From Bradyrhizobium sp. NAS80.1 (lineage in GTDB: Bacteria; Pseudomonadota; Alphaproteobacteria; Rhizobiales; Xanthobacteraceae): a stretch of 48,688 nucleotides of DNA. Shown here in pieces: positions 23,104-33,022 of the stretch. Within the stretch, counting starts at the first letter, position 1, and every line of letters starts with the position of its first letter. The stretch lies in the NCBI RefSeq assembly GCF_001908205.1, contig NZ_LGHL01000040.1, forward strand, positions 1 to 48,688, read 5' to 3'. Below the pieces are notes generated by a model. It did no database searches, was not told the origin of the DNA, and was given only the letters and a program-made list of their open reading frames with translations. Made by a program: the position numbers and the translations under genes.

Positions 23104-25047
23104 TTAACCGGCCTGCTTCACGCGCATGTACCATTCGACGAGCCGGCGAACCTGACGCTCGGTGTAGCCGCGCTCCACCATGCGTGCGACGAACTCGCCG
23201 TGCTTTTTCTCCGTCTCGCCGTCCTTCTTCGACCCGAAGGAGATGACCGGAAGCAGGTCCTCGACCTGAGAGAATATCCGCTTTTCGATCACGTCGCGAA
23301 TCTTCTCGTAGGAGGTCCAGTTCGGGTTCTTGCCGCTGTTCTGGGCCCTTGCCCGTAACGAGAACTTGACCACCTCATTCCGGAAGTCCTTCGGGTTGGC
23401 GATGCCGGCCGGCTTCTCGATCTTGGTCAGCTCCTGGTTCAACAATTCGCGATCGAGCAGCTGGCCGGTGTCGGGATCCTTGAAGTCCTGATCCTCGATC
23501 CACGCATCTGCATAGTCGACGTATCGGTCGAAAAGGTTCTGACCGTAGTCGGTGTAGGATTCCAGATAGGCCTTCTGGATCTCATTGCCGATGAATTCGG
23601 CGTAGCGCGGCGCGAGTTCCGCCTTGATGAACTCGAGATAGCGCTTCTCGGTTTCCTCAGGCAGCTGTTCGCGGCGGATCGCCTGTTCCAGCGCGTACAT
23701 GAGGTGAACGGCGTCGGCGGCGACTTCCTGCGGATCGTGGTTGAAGGTCGCAGCCAGGATCTTGAAGGCAAAGCGCGTGGAGACGCCGTCCATACCCTCG
23801 TCGACGCCGGCGGCATCCCGATATTCCTGGACGCTGCGCGCCTTCGGATCGGATTCCTTCAGGCTTTCACCGTCGTACACCCGCATCTTGCCGAACAGGG
23901 TGGAGTTCTCGTGCCTGCGCAGGCGCGACATCACCGAGAAACGAGCCATCGTCTCCAGCGTCGACGGCGCGCACGGCGCCGACGCCAGCTCGGAGCCCTG
24001 GATCAGCTTCTCGTAGATCTTCTGCTCCTCGGTGACCCGCAGCACGTACGGCACCTTGATCACGCAGATGCGGTCGATGAAGGCCTCGTTGTTCTTGTTG
24101 GACTTGAAGCTCGTCCACTCGGCCTCGTTGGAGTGCGCCAGGATGGTGCCGGTGAAGGGGATCGCACCGATATTCTCGGTGCCGATATAGTTGCCCTCCT
24201 GCGTCGCCGTGAGCAGCGGATGCAGCATCTTGATCGGCGCCTTGAACATCTCGACGAATTCGAGGATGCCCTGGTTGGCGCGGTTGAGGCCGCCCGAATA
24301 GCTGTAGGCATCGGGATCGTTCTGCGCATAGGTCTCGAGCTTGCGGATATCGACCTTGCCGACCAGCGAGGAGATGTCCTGGTTGTTCTCGTCGCCGGGC
24401 TCGGTCTTGGAGACTGCGATCTGGCGCAGCCGCGACGGCTGAATCTTGGCGACGCGGAATTGTGAGATGTCGCCGCCAAAGGCTTCGAGCCGCTTGTAGC
24501 ACCACGGGCTCATCAGACCGGTGAGACGGCGGCGCGGAATGCCGTACTTCTCTTCCAGTATCGGCCCAAGTTGCTCAGGTTCGAACAGGCTGAGCGGGCT
24601 TTCGAACACCGGACTCAATTCATCGCCGGCCTTGAGCACGTAGATCGGTTGCACTTCCATCAGCGACTTGAGCCGCTCGGCGAGCGAGGATTTGCCGCCA
24701 CCGACCGGGCCGAGCAGATAGAGGATCTGCTTGCGCTCTTCGAGGCCCTGCGCCGCGTGGCGGAAGAAACCGACGATGCGCTCGATGGTTTCCTCCATGC
24801 CGTAGAAGCCGGCGAAGGCCGGATAGGTGCGGATCGTGCGGTTCAAAAAAATACGGCCAAGGCGTGGGTCCTTGGCCGTGTCAATCGTTTGAGGCTCACC
24901 AATCGCCGCTAGCAGTCGTTCGGCCGCATTCGCGTATTTCATGGGATCGCTTCGACACGATTCCAGATATTCCGCCATCGACATGTCGTGCTGGCTTCTC
25001 GCCTCGAACGACCGAGCGAAAGCGTTGAACAGAGAATCGTTGTACAT
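23104..25047 (-). CDS. prkA: PrkA serine protein kinase / AAA+ protein
   Basis: A protein of 647 residues of the PrkA (YeaG) family, with an AAA-type ATPase core at the front and a PrkA C-terminal domain. Walker A is GPVGGGKSS at 113-121. Other family segments are KYANAAERLLAAIGEPQ, IPFTGTILAHSNEAEW and ETYAQNDPDAYSYSGGLNRA. E. coli YeaG is a stress and starvation kinase working with YeaH; later work on PrkA also reports protease-like activity. It is the first gene of the trio, preceded by an AGAGG ribosome site and, about 36 bases upstream, a stress promoter. Confidence 0.94.
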   Translation of the reverse strand: MYNDSLFNAFARSFEARSQHDMSMAEYLESCRSDPMKYANAAERLLAAIGEPQTIDTAKDPRLGRIFLNRTIRTYPAFAGFYGMEETIERIVGFFRHAAQGLEERKQILYLLGPVGGGKSSLAERLKSLMEVQPIYVLKAGDELSPVFESPLSLFEPEQLGPILEEKYGIPRRRLTGLMSPWCYKRLEAFGGDISQFRVAKIQPSRLRQIAVSKTEPGDENNQDISSLVGKVDIRKLETYAQNDPDAYSYSGGLNRANQGILEFVEMFKAPIKMLHPLLTATQEGNYIGTENIGAIPFTGTILAHSNEAEWTSFKSNKNNEAFIDRICVIKVPYVLRVTEEQKIYEKLIQGSELASAPCAPSTLETMARFSVMSRLRRHENSTLFGKMRVYDGESLKESDPKARSVQEYRDAAGVDEGMDGVSTRFAFKILAATFNHDPQEVAADAVHLMYALEQAIRREQLPEETEKRYLEFIKAELAPRYAEFIGNEIQKAYLESYTDYGQNLFDRYVDYADAWIEDQDFKDPDTGQLLDRELLNQELTKIEKPAGIANPKDFRNEVVKFSLRARAQNSGKNPNWTSYEKIRDVIEKRIFSQVEDLLPVISFGSKKDGETEKKHGEFVARMVERGYTERQVRRLVEWYMRVKQAG

Positions 25048-25082
25048 GATCCCTCTCCGCGTGAGTTCCCGCTACAAGCTGA

Positions 25083-25108
25083 AACGAAAGCAGTTACTGG
25101 ACCGTTCC
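25083..25108 (-). promoter_or_regulatory. EcfG-type general stress promoter of prkA
   Basis: On the minus strand, GGAAC (25108-25104) and CGTT (25086-25083) are separated by 17 bases, a full match to the GGAAC-N16/17-CGTT consensus used by the alphaproteobacterial general stress sigma factor EcfG. The expected start point, near 25076, leaves a leader of about 30 bases before prkA. Placement and spacing support a real promoter. Confidence 0.7.
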
Positions 25109-25204
25109 TCAGGCCGCTTCGAATCAGCGTGAGCACATGACGATCATTGGACACCCTGGTGCCAACTCGACGCAACGCACAACGTAGGCACTCGTTGAGT
25201 TACG

Positions 25205-25222
25205 AACAGGCACATGCCTGTT
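25205..25222. promoter_or_regulatory. 18-bp palindrome upstream of prkA
   Basis: AACAGGCA (25205-25212) and TGCCTGTT (25215-25222) pair perfectly around CA. It lies about 100 bases upstream of the prkA stress promoter in a 299-base stretch (25048-25346) with no credible gene. It could be a regulator site, or part of the 3' end of the gene at 25347-25973. Confidence 0.4.
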
Positions 25223-25346
25223 ATTTGTGCGAATCTATATCTATCTTCGCTCATTTCCAGAAAATGTCACTTGGTCGCAACATCCGGGCAATACCGGAGA
25301 CCGTGTCCATCCGGCACTGCAGCATAGCGACCTGCCAGCGGCAAAC

Positions 25347-25973
25347 TTATGACGCTTGTACGGCGAAGCCTTGCGTGCCCCGTTCATCTTCCTGCTGCAA
25401 TGCAGTGCGTGGATGGCTTGCAGCATGGCAATCGCGGCACGCGCGCAGCAGTGTGTCAAAATCGGTCGCCAGCCCCTCGGAGCGAATGAGGACGCGATCA
25501 GCCTGCGCGCAGCGCGAGGCGGCGCGGATGCAGGAGAGCTGGCGCTGCAAGGCCGGAGTCGGCGTCAGCACGATCATCATGTGCCCGCGGTCGTCTTCAG
25601 CGGAAATCTCCGCAATCGAGTCCCACAACAGAAATTCATTGCCGATGCGGAGATCACGGATGCCGTAGGGGGTGACGATCACCACTGGTCCCCGTTCAGC
25701 GGGCAGCGTCCAGATCCGGCCGGTCAGCAGGCCGAACACCACGACGCCGGCATAGCCGACCGTCGGATCGTAGATGCCGAGACCCTTCCACCAGTCGAAG
25801 GCAAGGGTTGCACTCAGCAGCGTCATCACGAAGCCCGCCGCGACCAGCAGCCGCAGAGGGGGCCTACATGGATTGATTTCGAGATCGTGGGTCGCATCGA
25901 CGCATACGGCCGGCGCGGCCGCTTGCGGGCTGTCGGCGACGGCGGCCATCCGCCCGTCACGATGTGGGTGCAT
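25347..25973 (-). CDS. STM3941 family membrane protein, second copy
   Basis: A protein of 208 residues with the same layout as the gene at 16811-17389: two membrane helices (RLLVAAGFVMTLLSATLAF and YAGVVVFGLLTGRIWTL), then a soluble part with VTPYGIRDLRIGNEFLLWDS and IAEISAEDDR. The shared GIRDxRI core shows the two are paralogues. The N-terminus here is longer and polar. I chose the ATG at 25973 because GGGGGAC lies just upstream; the frame is open to a GTG at 26045. The C-terminal tail (CRDCHAASHP onward) is not shared. Function unknown. Confidence 0.72.
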   Translation of the reverse strand: MHPHRDGRMAAVADSPQAAAPAVCVDATHDLEINPCRPPLRLLVAAGFVMTLLSATLAFDWWKGLGIYDPTVGYAGVVVFGLLTGRIWTLPAERGPVVIVTPYGIRDLRIGNEFLLWDSIAEISAEDDRGHMMIVLTPTPALQRQLSCIRAASRCAQADRVLIRSEGLATDFDTLLRACRDCHAASHPRTALQQEDERGTQGFAVQAS

Positions 25974-26182
25974 GCTGTCCCCCAAGCATGGCCATTCGCG
26001 ACCAAGCCACGATTCATCACGCAGACCGGAATCCGCTGATGACACTCCGCGCAGCCATTAGCTGACAATCACAAAGCGGCCGACGTTAGGCAACGAGCGG
26101 CCAAACCTTCCCGGCCGACGACTTTTTACGCAACACCGCCACTTCCGCCTGGATCGCCATGATCGCAACGGCGTTACACTGG

Positions 26183-26224
26183 AGGGTATGACGCCCATAC
26201 CCTGGATCGGTTCCCTCCCGGGAG
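26183..26224. promoter_or_regulatory. Hairpin and palindrome upstream of tal-pgi
   Basis: AGGGTATG (26183-26190) pairs with CATACCCT (26196-26203) over a 5-base loop, and CTCCCGGGAG (26215-26224) is a 10-bp palindrome next to it. They lie 76 to 118 bases before the tal-pgi start. They could be operator sites or leader hairpins for the sugar-phosphate operon. Nothing else stands out in 26046-26300. Confidence 0.4.
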
Positions 26225-26300
26225 CATGTAAGCTAGAGAATAGCGCGTCAGGACCGGCGCGGAAACCCCTCGCCCGCAGGCTTGGAGAGAAATAAGCATC

Positions 26301-29150
26301 ATGAATCCCGTCAAAGAACTGGAAAAGCACGGACAAGCCGTCTGGCTGGACTTCCTCGCCCGTGGCTTCATCGCCAAGGGTGACCTGAAGCGGCTGATCG
26401 ACACCGATGGCGTCAAGGGCGTCACCTCCAATCCGTCGATCTTCGAGAAGGCGATCGGCAGTTCCGACGAATACGACGCCCCGATCGGCAAGGCGCTGAA
26501 GCGCGGCGACCGGACCGTGGCCGACCTGTTCGAGGCCGTCGCAATCGAGGACATTCAGAACGCCGCCGACGTGCTCCGCCCGGTCTATGACCGCCTCAAG
26601 GGAGGCGACGGCTATGTCAGTCTCGAAGTCTCGCCCTATCTCGCGATGGATACCGCCGGCACGGTCGCCGAGGCGCGGCGGCTCTGGAAGGACGTCAATC
26701 GCAAGAACCTGATGGTGAAGGTCCCGGCGACGCCGGAGGGCCTGCCGGCGATCGAGCAGCTCACCGGCGACGGCATCAGCATCAACATCACGCTGTTGTT
26801 CTCCAAGGCCGTCTATCTCGAGGTCGCCGAGGCCTATCTCGCGGGCCTGGAGAAATACGTCGCAGGCGGCGGCGACCCCTCGCACGTGGCCAGCGTGGCG
26901 AGCTTCTTCGTCAGCCGCATCGACACGATGGTCGACAAGCAGCTCGACGAGAAGATCGCCCGCGCCAACGACCCCAGCGAGAAGGAACGGCTTGCCGCAC
27001 TCAAGGGCAAGGTCGCGATCGCCAACGCCAAGCTCGCCTACCAGGACTACAAGCGCCTGTTCTCGGGTGCGCGCTGGGAGAAGCTCGCCGCCAAGGGCGC
27101 CAAGCCGCAGCGCATGCTGTGGGCGTCCACCGGCACCAAGAACAAGGACTACAGCGACGTCCTCTATGTCGAGGAGCTGATCGGCCCGGACACCATCAAC
27201 ACCGTGCCTCCGGCAACGCTGGATGCGTTCCGCGACCACGGCAAGCTGCGCGACAGCCTGGAAGAGAATATCGACGACGCCGCCCGCGTGCTGGAGGAGC
27301 TGGAGCGCTCCGGCGTCTCGCTCGAGGCGATCACCGAAGAGCTCGTCAAGGACGGCGTCAAGCAGTTCGCCGACGCCGCCGACAAGCTCTACGGCGCGGT
27401 CGCCCACAAGCGCGCGACCGTGCTCGGACCCGCGCTCGACCGCCAGCAGCTCTCGCTTGGCGACGGCCTCGGCAAGGCCGTGGCCAAGAGCACCGAGGAA
27501 TGGCGCGCATCCGCAAAGATTCGCCGGCTGTGGCAGCGTGACAAATCGGTCTGGACCGGCACGGACGAGGACAAATGGCTCGGCTGGCTCGACAGCGCGG
27601 CGAAGGCCGACGTCGCCGACTATGAGGACTATGCGAGCCGCGTGAAGGGCCAGAAATTCTCCGACGCCGTCGTGCTCGGCATGGGCGGATCGAGCCTCGG
27701 ACCCGAGGTGCTGGCCGAGACGTTCGCGCGGAAATCCGGGTTCCCGAAGCTGCACGTGCTGGATTCCACCGATCCGTCACAGGTGCGGGCGATGGAAGCG
27801 AAGATCGACATCGCCAACACCGTGTTCATCGTATCCAGCAAGTCCGGCGGCACCACCGAGCCGAACGCGATGAAGGATTATTTCCATGAACGCGTCGCGC
27901 AGGCGGTCGGGCCGAAGGTCAAGACCGGCCATCGCTTCATCGCGGTCACCGATCCCGGTTCCTCGCTGGACAAGGCGGCCAAGAGCCTCAACTACGCCCG
28001 CGTCTTCCATGGCGAGCCGTCGATCGGCGGACGCTACTCGGTGCTCTCGCCGTTCGGCCTGGTTCCGGCGGCAACCGCGGGCATCGACGTCAAGACCTTC
28101 ATCAAGCACGCGCTTGCGATGGCCCACTCCTGCGGTCCGGACGTGCCGCCAAATGAGAACCCCGGCGTCCAGCTCGGCCTTGCCATGGGTCTTGCCGGCC
28201 TCGAAGGCCGCGACAAGGTGACGATCCTGTCCTCGAACAAGATCGCCGATTTCGGCGCCTGGGCCGAGCAGCTCATCGCAGAATCGACCGGCAAGGAGGG
28301 CAAGGGCCTGATCCCGATCGCCGGCGAGCCGCTTGGCGACCCCTCCGTTTACGGCAACGACCGCTTCTTCATCGACATCCGCACCGAAGGCGAGGTGGAC
28401 GCCGCACATGACGGAAAGCTTGCCGCGATCGAAGCGGCTGGCCATCCCGTGGTGCGCATCGTCATGAAATCGATCGACCATCTCGGCCAGGAGTTCTTCC
28501 GTTTCGAGATGGCCACGGCGGTGGCAGGCAGCATCCTCGGCATCAACCCGTTCGACCAGCCGGACGTGGAAGCGGCCAAGATCAAGACCCGTGAGCTCAC
28601 CGCGTCGTTCGAGAAGACCGGCGCCCTGCCGGCGGAGCGGCCGGTAATCAGCACGGATCAAGCCGATCTCTATACCGACGAGGCCAACGCCACGGCGCTG
28701 CGCGCCGCCGGCGCCAACGGCGACCTCACCTCATGGCTGAAGGCGCATCTCTCGCGCTCCAACCATGGCGACTATGTCGCCCTGCTCGGCTACATCGCGC
28801 GCGACAAGGCGACGATCGACGCCCTCCAGACGATGCGGCTCGAAGTGCGCGAGAGGCGGCATGTTGCGACCTGCGCCGAGTTCGGCCCGCGCTTCCTGCA
28901 CTCGACCGGGCAGGCCTACAAGGGCGGACCGGACAGCGGCCTGTTCCTCCAGATCACCGCCGACGATGCCAAGGACCTGGCCGTGCCGGGCCAGAAGGCA
29001 ACCTTCGGCGTGATCAAGGCTGCGCAGGCGCGCGGCGATTTCGACGTGCTCACCGAGCGTGGGCGGCGCGCGCTGCGGGTCCATCTGAAGGGCGGGCTCA
29101 AGAAGGGTCTAGCGGCGCTCAACGCCGCGCTCACGGACGCGCTGAACTAA
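26301..29150 (+). CDS. tal-pgi: Bifunctional transaldolase / glucose-6-phosphate isomerase
   Basis: A fused enzyme of 949 residues. The first part (about 1-370) is transaldolase: [20 protein letters not shown] and the Schiff-base Lys140 in [18 protein letters not shown]. The second part (about 385-949) is phosphoglucose isomerase: [37 protein letters not shown], and a long C-terminal domain. It joins the non-oxidative pentose phosphate steps with the F6P-G6P interchange in one chain. The fusion is known from Bradyrhizobium and some other bacteria. It heads an operon with gnd, zwf, pgl and gntK; the gap to gnd is 13 bases. Confidence 0.95.
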   Translation: MNPVKELEKHGQAVWLDFLARGFIAKGDLKRLIDTDGVKGVTSNPSIFEKAIGSSDEYDAPIGKALKRGDRTVADLFEAVAIEDIQNAADVLRPVYDRLKGGDGYVSLEVSPYLAMDTAGTVAEARRLWKDVNRKNLMVKVPATPEGLPAIEQLTGDGISINITLLFSKAVYLEVAEAYLAGLEKYVAGGGDPSHVASVASFFVSRIDTMVDKQLDEKIARANDPSEKERLAALKGKVAIANAKLAYQDYKRLFSGARWEKLAAKGAKPQRMLWASTGTKNKDYSDVLYVEELIGPDTINTVPPATLDAFRDHGKLRDSLEENIDDAARVLEELERSGVSLEAITEELVKDGVKQFADAADKLYGAVAHKRATVLGPALDRQQLSLGDGLGKAVAKSTEEWRASAKIRRLWQRDKSVWTGTDEDKWLGWLDSAAKADVADYEDYASRVKGQKFSDAVVLGMGGSSLGPEVLAETFARKSGFPKLHVLDSTDPSQVRAMEAKIDIANTVFIVSSKSGGTTEPNAMKDYFHERVAQAVGPKVKTGHRFIAVTDPGSSLDKAAKSLNYARVFHGEPSIGGRYSVLSPFGLVPAATAGIDVKTFIKHALAMAHSCGPDVPPNENPGVQLGLAMGLAGLEGRDKVTILSSNKIADFGAWAEQLIAESTGKEGKGLIPIAGEPLGDPSVYGNDRFFIDIRTEGEVDAAHDGKLAAIEAAGHPVVRIVMKSIDHLGQEFFRFEMATAVAGSILGINPFDQPDVEAAKIKTRELTASFEKTGALPAERPVISTDQADLYTDEANATALRAAGANGDLTSWLKAHLSRSNHGDYVALLGYIARDKATIDALQTMRLEVRERRHVATCAEFGPRFLHSTGQAYKGGPDSGLFLQITADDAKDLAVPGQKATFGVIKAAQARGDFDVLTERGRRALRVHLKGGLKKGLAALNAALTDALN

Positions 29151-29163
29151 GGGAATATCTCAA

Positions 29164-30162
29164 ATGCAACTCGGCATGATCGGCCTCGGCCGGATGGGCG
29201 GCAACATCGTTCGCCGCCTGATGCGCCACGGCCATTCGACCGTGGTCTACGACAAGGACGCCAAGGCCGTCGCGGGCCTCGCCGCAGACGGCGCACAGGG
29301 CGCGGCGACGCTGGAAGAGTTCGTCGCAAAACTGGAGCGGCCGCGCACCGCGTGGGTGATGCTGCCTGCGGGGCGCATCACCGAGACGACGATCGACACG
29401 ATCGCGGGCGTGATGCAAGCCGGCGACGTCATCATCGACGGCGGCAACACCTTCTGGCAGGACGACGTCCGCCGCGGCAAGGCGCTCAAAGAGCGCGGCA
29501 TCCACTATGTCGACGTCGGCACATCCGGCGGCGTCTGGGGTCTCGACCGCGGCTATTGCATGATGATCGGCGGTGAGAAGCAGGTGGTCGACCGGCTCGA
29601 TCCGATCTTCGCCGCGCTCGCGCCCGGCGCCGGCGACATCCCGCGCACAGAGGGACGAGAGGGGCGCGATCCCCGCATCGAGCAGGGCTACATCCATGCC
29701 GGCCCGGTCGGCGCCGGACACTTCGTCAAGATGATCCACAACGGCATCGAATACGGCCTGATGCAGGCCTATGCCGAAGGCTTCGACATCCTCAAGAACG
29801 CCAACATCGAGGCGCTGCCGGCGGACCATCGCTACGATTTCGATCTCGCCGACATCGCCGAAGTGTGGCGGCGCGGCAGCGTGATCCCGTCCTGGCTGCT
29901 CGACCTCACCTCGACCGCGCTCGCCGACAGCCCGGCGCTGTCGGAATATTCCGGCTTCGTCGAGGATTCCGGCGAAGGACGCTGGACCGTGAACGCGGCA
30001 ATCGACGAGGCAGTCCCGGCCGAGGTGCTGACTGCGGCGCTCTACACACGTTTCCGTTCCCGCAAGGAACACACCTTCGCCGAAAAGATTCTTTCCGCGA
30101 TGCGCGCGGGTTTTGGCGGCCACAAGGAGCCGAAGCAGCCGGGCGCGGCAAAGCCCAAGTAA
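29164..30162 (+). CDS. gnd: 6-phosphogluconate dehydrogenase, decarboxylating (short type)
   Basis: A dehydrogenase of 332 residues turning 6-phosphogluconate into ribulose-5-phosphate and CO2. The nucleotide-binding motif is [15 protein letters not shown], followed by [28 protein letters not shown] and the active-site stretch [20 protein letters not shown]. The length identifies the short GndA/YqeC-like type, usually NAD-linked, rather than the 470-residue type. The end is basic and Pro-rich ([12 protein letters not shown]). Its position between tal-pgi and zwf fits a pentose phosphate operon. Confidence 0.92.
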   Translation: MQLGMIGLGRMGGNIVRRLMRHGHSTVVYDKDAKAVAGLAADGAQGAATLEEFVAKLERPRTAWVMLPAGRITETTIDTIAGVMQAGDVIIDGGNTFWQDDVRRGKALKERGIHYVDVGTSGGVWGLDRGYCMMIGGEKQVVDRLDPIFAALAPGAGDIPRTEGREGRDPRIEQGYIHAGPVGAGHFVKMIHNGIEYGLMQAYAEGFDILKNANIEALPADHRYDFDLADIAEVWRRGSVIPSWLLDLTSTALADSPALSEYSGFVEDSGEGRWTVNAAIDEAVPAEVLTAALYTRFRSRKEHTFAEKILSAMRAGFGGHKEPKQPGAAKPK

Positions 30163-30202
30163 AAGCCCAAGTGAGAGCCAACCAAGCGAAGGCCAACTGT
30201 TC

Positions 30203-31714
30203 GTGACCAAAGACCCGCAGCCGCAGCGCAAGCCGGAAAATTGCGCCTTCGTCATCTTCGGCGTTACCGGCGACCTCACTCACCGCCTCGTGATCCCGTC
30301 GCTCTACAATCTCGCCGCCGAAAACCTGTTGCCCGAAAAGTTCTGCGTCGTCGGCGCGGCCCGCAAGAGACTGTCGGATGACGAGCTGCGCGACAGCCTG
30401 ATGAAGGGCCTGCGCGAGTTCGCAACGCGCCCCGTGGACGACGTCGTCGCCCGGCAGCTGCTGCAATGCGTTACCTTCGTCGAGGCCGACGCGAAGGATC
30501 CGCCGTCATTCGACCGCTTGCGCGAGCATCTTGATAAGCTGGAATGCTCGCGAGGCACCGGCGGCAACCGCTTGTTCTACCTCGCGACCCCGCCGGCGGC
30601 ATTCGCACCGACCGCGCGCGAGCTCGGCCGCACAGGACTGATGAAGGAGAACGGTGCCTGGCGGCGGCTGGTAATCGAAAAGCCGTTCGGCACCGACCTC
30701 GCCTCGGCGCGCGCGCTGAATACCGAACTTCTCAATTTCATGGAAGAGCACCAGATCTACCGGATCGATCACTATCTCGGCAAGGAGACGGTGCAGAACA
30801 TCATGGTGCTGCGCTTTGCCAACGGCATGTTCGAGCCGATCTGGAATCGCAACCACATCGACCACATCCAGATCACGGTCGAGGAGAAGCTCGGCGTCGG
30901 CCATCGCGGCGGCTTCTACGACGCCACGGGCGCACTGCGCGACATGGTGCCGAACCATCTGTTCCAGTTGATGTCACTGGTTGCGATGGGGCCGCCGACC
31001 CGTTTCGATGCGCATTCGGTCCGCTCGGAAAAGGCCGAGGTGCTCTCTGCGATCCAGAAGCCCAGCGAAGACGAAGCGCTGAGGAGCTCCGTCCGCGCAC
31101 AATACCTTGCCGGCCGCATCGGCGACGACGAGATCCCGGACTATCGCAAGACCAAGGACGTCAAGCCCGGCAGCACCACCGAGACCTATGTCGCGCTGAA
31201 GCTGATGATCGACAATTGGCGCTGGGCCGGCGTGCCCTTCTATTTGCGCACCGGCAAGGCGCTGGCGCACAAGCGCACCGAGGTCGCGATCAAGTTCAAG
31301 CAGGCGCCGCTGGCGATGTTCTCAGGCACGGCGGTCGATCGCCTGTCGCAGAACTTCCTAACCATCGGCATTGCGCCGACCGAGACCATCGAGCTTCAGT
31401 TCAACGCCAAGATTCCCGGCCCGAGCGTCACCATCGACGGCGTCGAGATGAAATTCCGCTACGGCGACTACTTCCGGGCCGATCCCAGCACCGGCTACGA
31501 GACGCTGATCTATGACTGCATGATCGGCGACAACATCCTGTTCCAGCGCGCCGACGGCATCGAGGCCGGATGGCGAGCGGTGCAGCCGTTCCTCGACGCC
31601 TGGAAAAATGCGGGCAGCAACGGCATCGAGACCTATCCGGCCGGCAGCGAGGGCCCCGCCTGCGCCGACGAACTGCTAAGGCGCGACGGGCGAAGCTGGC
31701 GGAAGTTTTCGTGA
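30203..31714 (+). CDS. zwf: Glucose-6-phosphate 1-dehydrogenase
   Basis: An enzyme of 503 residues oxidising glucose-6-phosphate to 6-phosphogluconolactone. The nucleotide site is IFGVTGDLTHR (18-28), and the catalytic motif RIDHYLGKE lies at 187-195. The frame is open into gnd, but I prefer the GTG at 30203 (VTKDPQPQ) because GAAGG precedes it and the extra residues upstream look non-native. The stop overlaps the pgl start by one base. It sends carbon into both the pentose phosphate and Entner-Doudoroff routes. Confidence 0.94.
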   Translation: MTKDPQPQRKPENCAFVIFGVTGDLTHRLVIPSLYNLAAENLLPEKFCVVGAARKRLSDDELRDSLMKGLREFATRPVDDVVARQLLQCVTFVEADAKDPPSFDRLREHLDKLECSRGTGGNRLFYLATPPAAFAPTARELGRTGLMKENGAWRRLVIEKPFGTDLASARALNTELLNFMEEHQIYRIDHYLGKETVQNIMVLRFANGMFEPIWNRNHIDHIQITVEEKLGVGHRGGFYDATGALRDMVPNHLFQLMSLVAMGPPTRFDAHSVRSEKAEVLSAIQKPSEDEALRSSVRAQYLAGRIGDDEIPDYRKTKDVKPGSTTETYVALKLMIDNWRWAGVPFYLRTGKALAHKRTEVAIKFKQAPLAMFSGTAVDRLSQNFLTIGIAPTETIELQFNAKIPGPSVTIDGVEMKFRYGDYFRADPSTGYETLIYDCMIGDNILFQRADGIEAGWRAVQPFLDAWKNAGSNGIETYPAGSEGPACADELLRRDGRSWRKFS

Positions 31715-32463
31715 TGAGCGCGGCCGACCCGCCGAAGCTGATGGTCGCGGCCGATGCCGAAGCCCTTGCCCACACTGCTGCCGAGCGAATGATGGCGCGG
31801 ATCGCCGCCAATCCCAGCCAAATCAGGATCTGCCTGACCGGCGGCTCCAGCCCGAAGAGGCTCTATCAATTACTCGGAAGCGATGCCTGGCGCAGCAAGA
31901 TCCCGTGGGACCGCGTGCACTGGTTCATCGGCGACGAGCGCTTCGTGCCTGACAGCGATCCGCTCAACAACATGGCGGTCGCGCGCGCGACCTTTCTCGA
32001 TCACAACGCGCCGTCCGGTCATATCCACCCGATCCCGACCACGACTGACAATCCCGACCGCAGCGCCGATGTCTATGCGCGCGAACTGCAGGGCTTCTAC
32101 GGCGCTGAACGCCTCGATCCGGCGCGGCCGCTGTTCGACATGGTTTTGATGGGTGCGGGCCCGGACGGCCACACCGCCTCGCTCTTCCCGGGCTACCCCG
32201 CGATTGAGGAGACCAAGCGCTGGGTCGTCGGGGTTCCGAAGGCCAATGTGGCTCCCTTCGTGCCGCGAGTCTCGCTCACGCTGCCCGCGCTGGCGTCCTG
32301 CCATGAAATGCTGTTCGAGATTGCCGGGCACGACAAGCAGGCGATCTTGACGCGCCTCCTCAATGGCGAGAATCTGCCCGCGTTGCGCGCGCGCTCGAAT
32401 GGTGAGACCGTCTGGTTGGTCGACCGGGCCGCGCTTCCGGAGGGAATTCGTGGCGGGCGTTGA
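31714..32463 (+). CDS. pgl: 6-phosphogluconolactonase
   Basis: An enzyme of 249 residues hydrolysing 6-phosphogluconolactone. Seen are CLTGGSSPKRLYQLL, WDRVHWFIGDERFVPDSDPL, SGHIHPIPT and the catalytic-region motif MGAGPDGHTASLFPG, all typical of the DevB/Pgl group. The ATG at 31714 shares its A with the zwf stop (TGATG). It overlaps gntK by 14 bases. It acts directly after Zwf in the cytoplasm. Confidence 0.93.
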   Translation: MSAADPPKLMVAADAEALAHTAAERMMARIAANPSQIRICLTGGSSPKRLYQLLGSDAWRSKIPWDRVHWFIGDERFVPDSDPLNNMAVARATFLDHNAPSGHIHPIPTTTDNPDRSADVYARELQGFYGAERLDPARPLFDMVLMGAGPDGHTASLFPGYPAIEETKRWVVGVPKANVAPFVPRVSLTLPALASCHEMLFEIAGHDKQAILTRLLNGENLPALRARSNGETVWLVDRAALPEGIRGGR

Positions 32464-33022
32464 AGCACCTTGTGCGTTGATCGTGATGGGCGTGTCGGGT
32501 TCGGGCAAGAGCACAGTTGCGGAGGCGCTCGGTGAGCGACTCGGCTGGCGCTTCGAGGACGGTGACAGCTTTCACCCTGCCAGCAACGTCGAGAAGATGC
32601 GGGCGGGCCACCCGCTCACCGACGAGGACCGCTGGCCCTGGCTCAACGCCATCGCGGACGAGATTGCGCGGGTCTGCGGACGCGGCGAGCACGTCATCAT
32701 CGCCTGTTCAGCGCTGAAGCACACCTATCGTGACGTGCTGCTGCGTGGGCGCGACGACGTCCGCTTCGTCTTCCTGAGGGGCACGAAGGAGCTGATCGCC
32801 GCCCGTCTCGCGCAACGCAAGGGCCATTTCATGCCGCCGGAGTTGCTGACAAGCCAGTTCAACACGCTGGAGCCGCCGGAAGCGAGCGAGCATGTGATCA
32901 CCGTCTCGATCGACGAATCCGTCGAGGCGATCGTGGACGGCGTCGTGCGGCAATTGAGATTGGTCGCCGACAAACGCAAGGCCATCGAACCTGAGGTCGC
33001 CAAACCCAAGGTCCTGCCATGA
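32450..33022 (+). CDS. gntK: Gluconokinase
   Basis: A P-loop kinase of 190 residues phosphorylating gluconate to 6-phosphogluconate. Walker A is VMGVSGSGKST, followed by FEDGDSFHPASNVEKMRAG, DRWPWLNAIA, IIACSALKHTYRDVLL and RKGHFMPPELLTSQFNTLE, all diagnostic. I chose the GTG at 32450 (VAGVEAP) because GGAGGG lies 5 bases before it. It could feed gluconate, the product of PQQ-dependent glucose oxidation, into this operon. It overlaps the HAD gene by 4 bases. Confidence 0.92.
   Translation: MAGVEAPCALIVMGVSGSGKSTVAEALGERLGWRFEDGDSFHPASNVEKMRAGHPLTDEDRWPWLNAIADEIARVCGRGEHVIIACSALKHTYRDVLLRGRDDVRFVFLRGTKELIAARLAQRKGHFMPPELLTSQFNTLEPPEASEHVITVSIDESVEAIVDGVVRQLRLVADKRKAIEPEVAKPKVLP

Noticed and set aside
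20437..23246. Two open frames of 499 and 463 codons opposite spoVR and yeaH
   Set aside because: Antisense shadows without recognisable domains or ribosome sites.
26192..26214. EcfG promoter of the second STM3941 gene
   Set aside because: The -10 box is CGTC and the site lies over 200 bases from the chosen start.
26058..27755. Long open frame of 565 codons opposite the tal-pgi gene
   Set aside because: It is the antisense shadow of a strongly recognised gene in GC-rich DNA and has no family motif.
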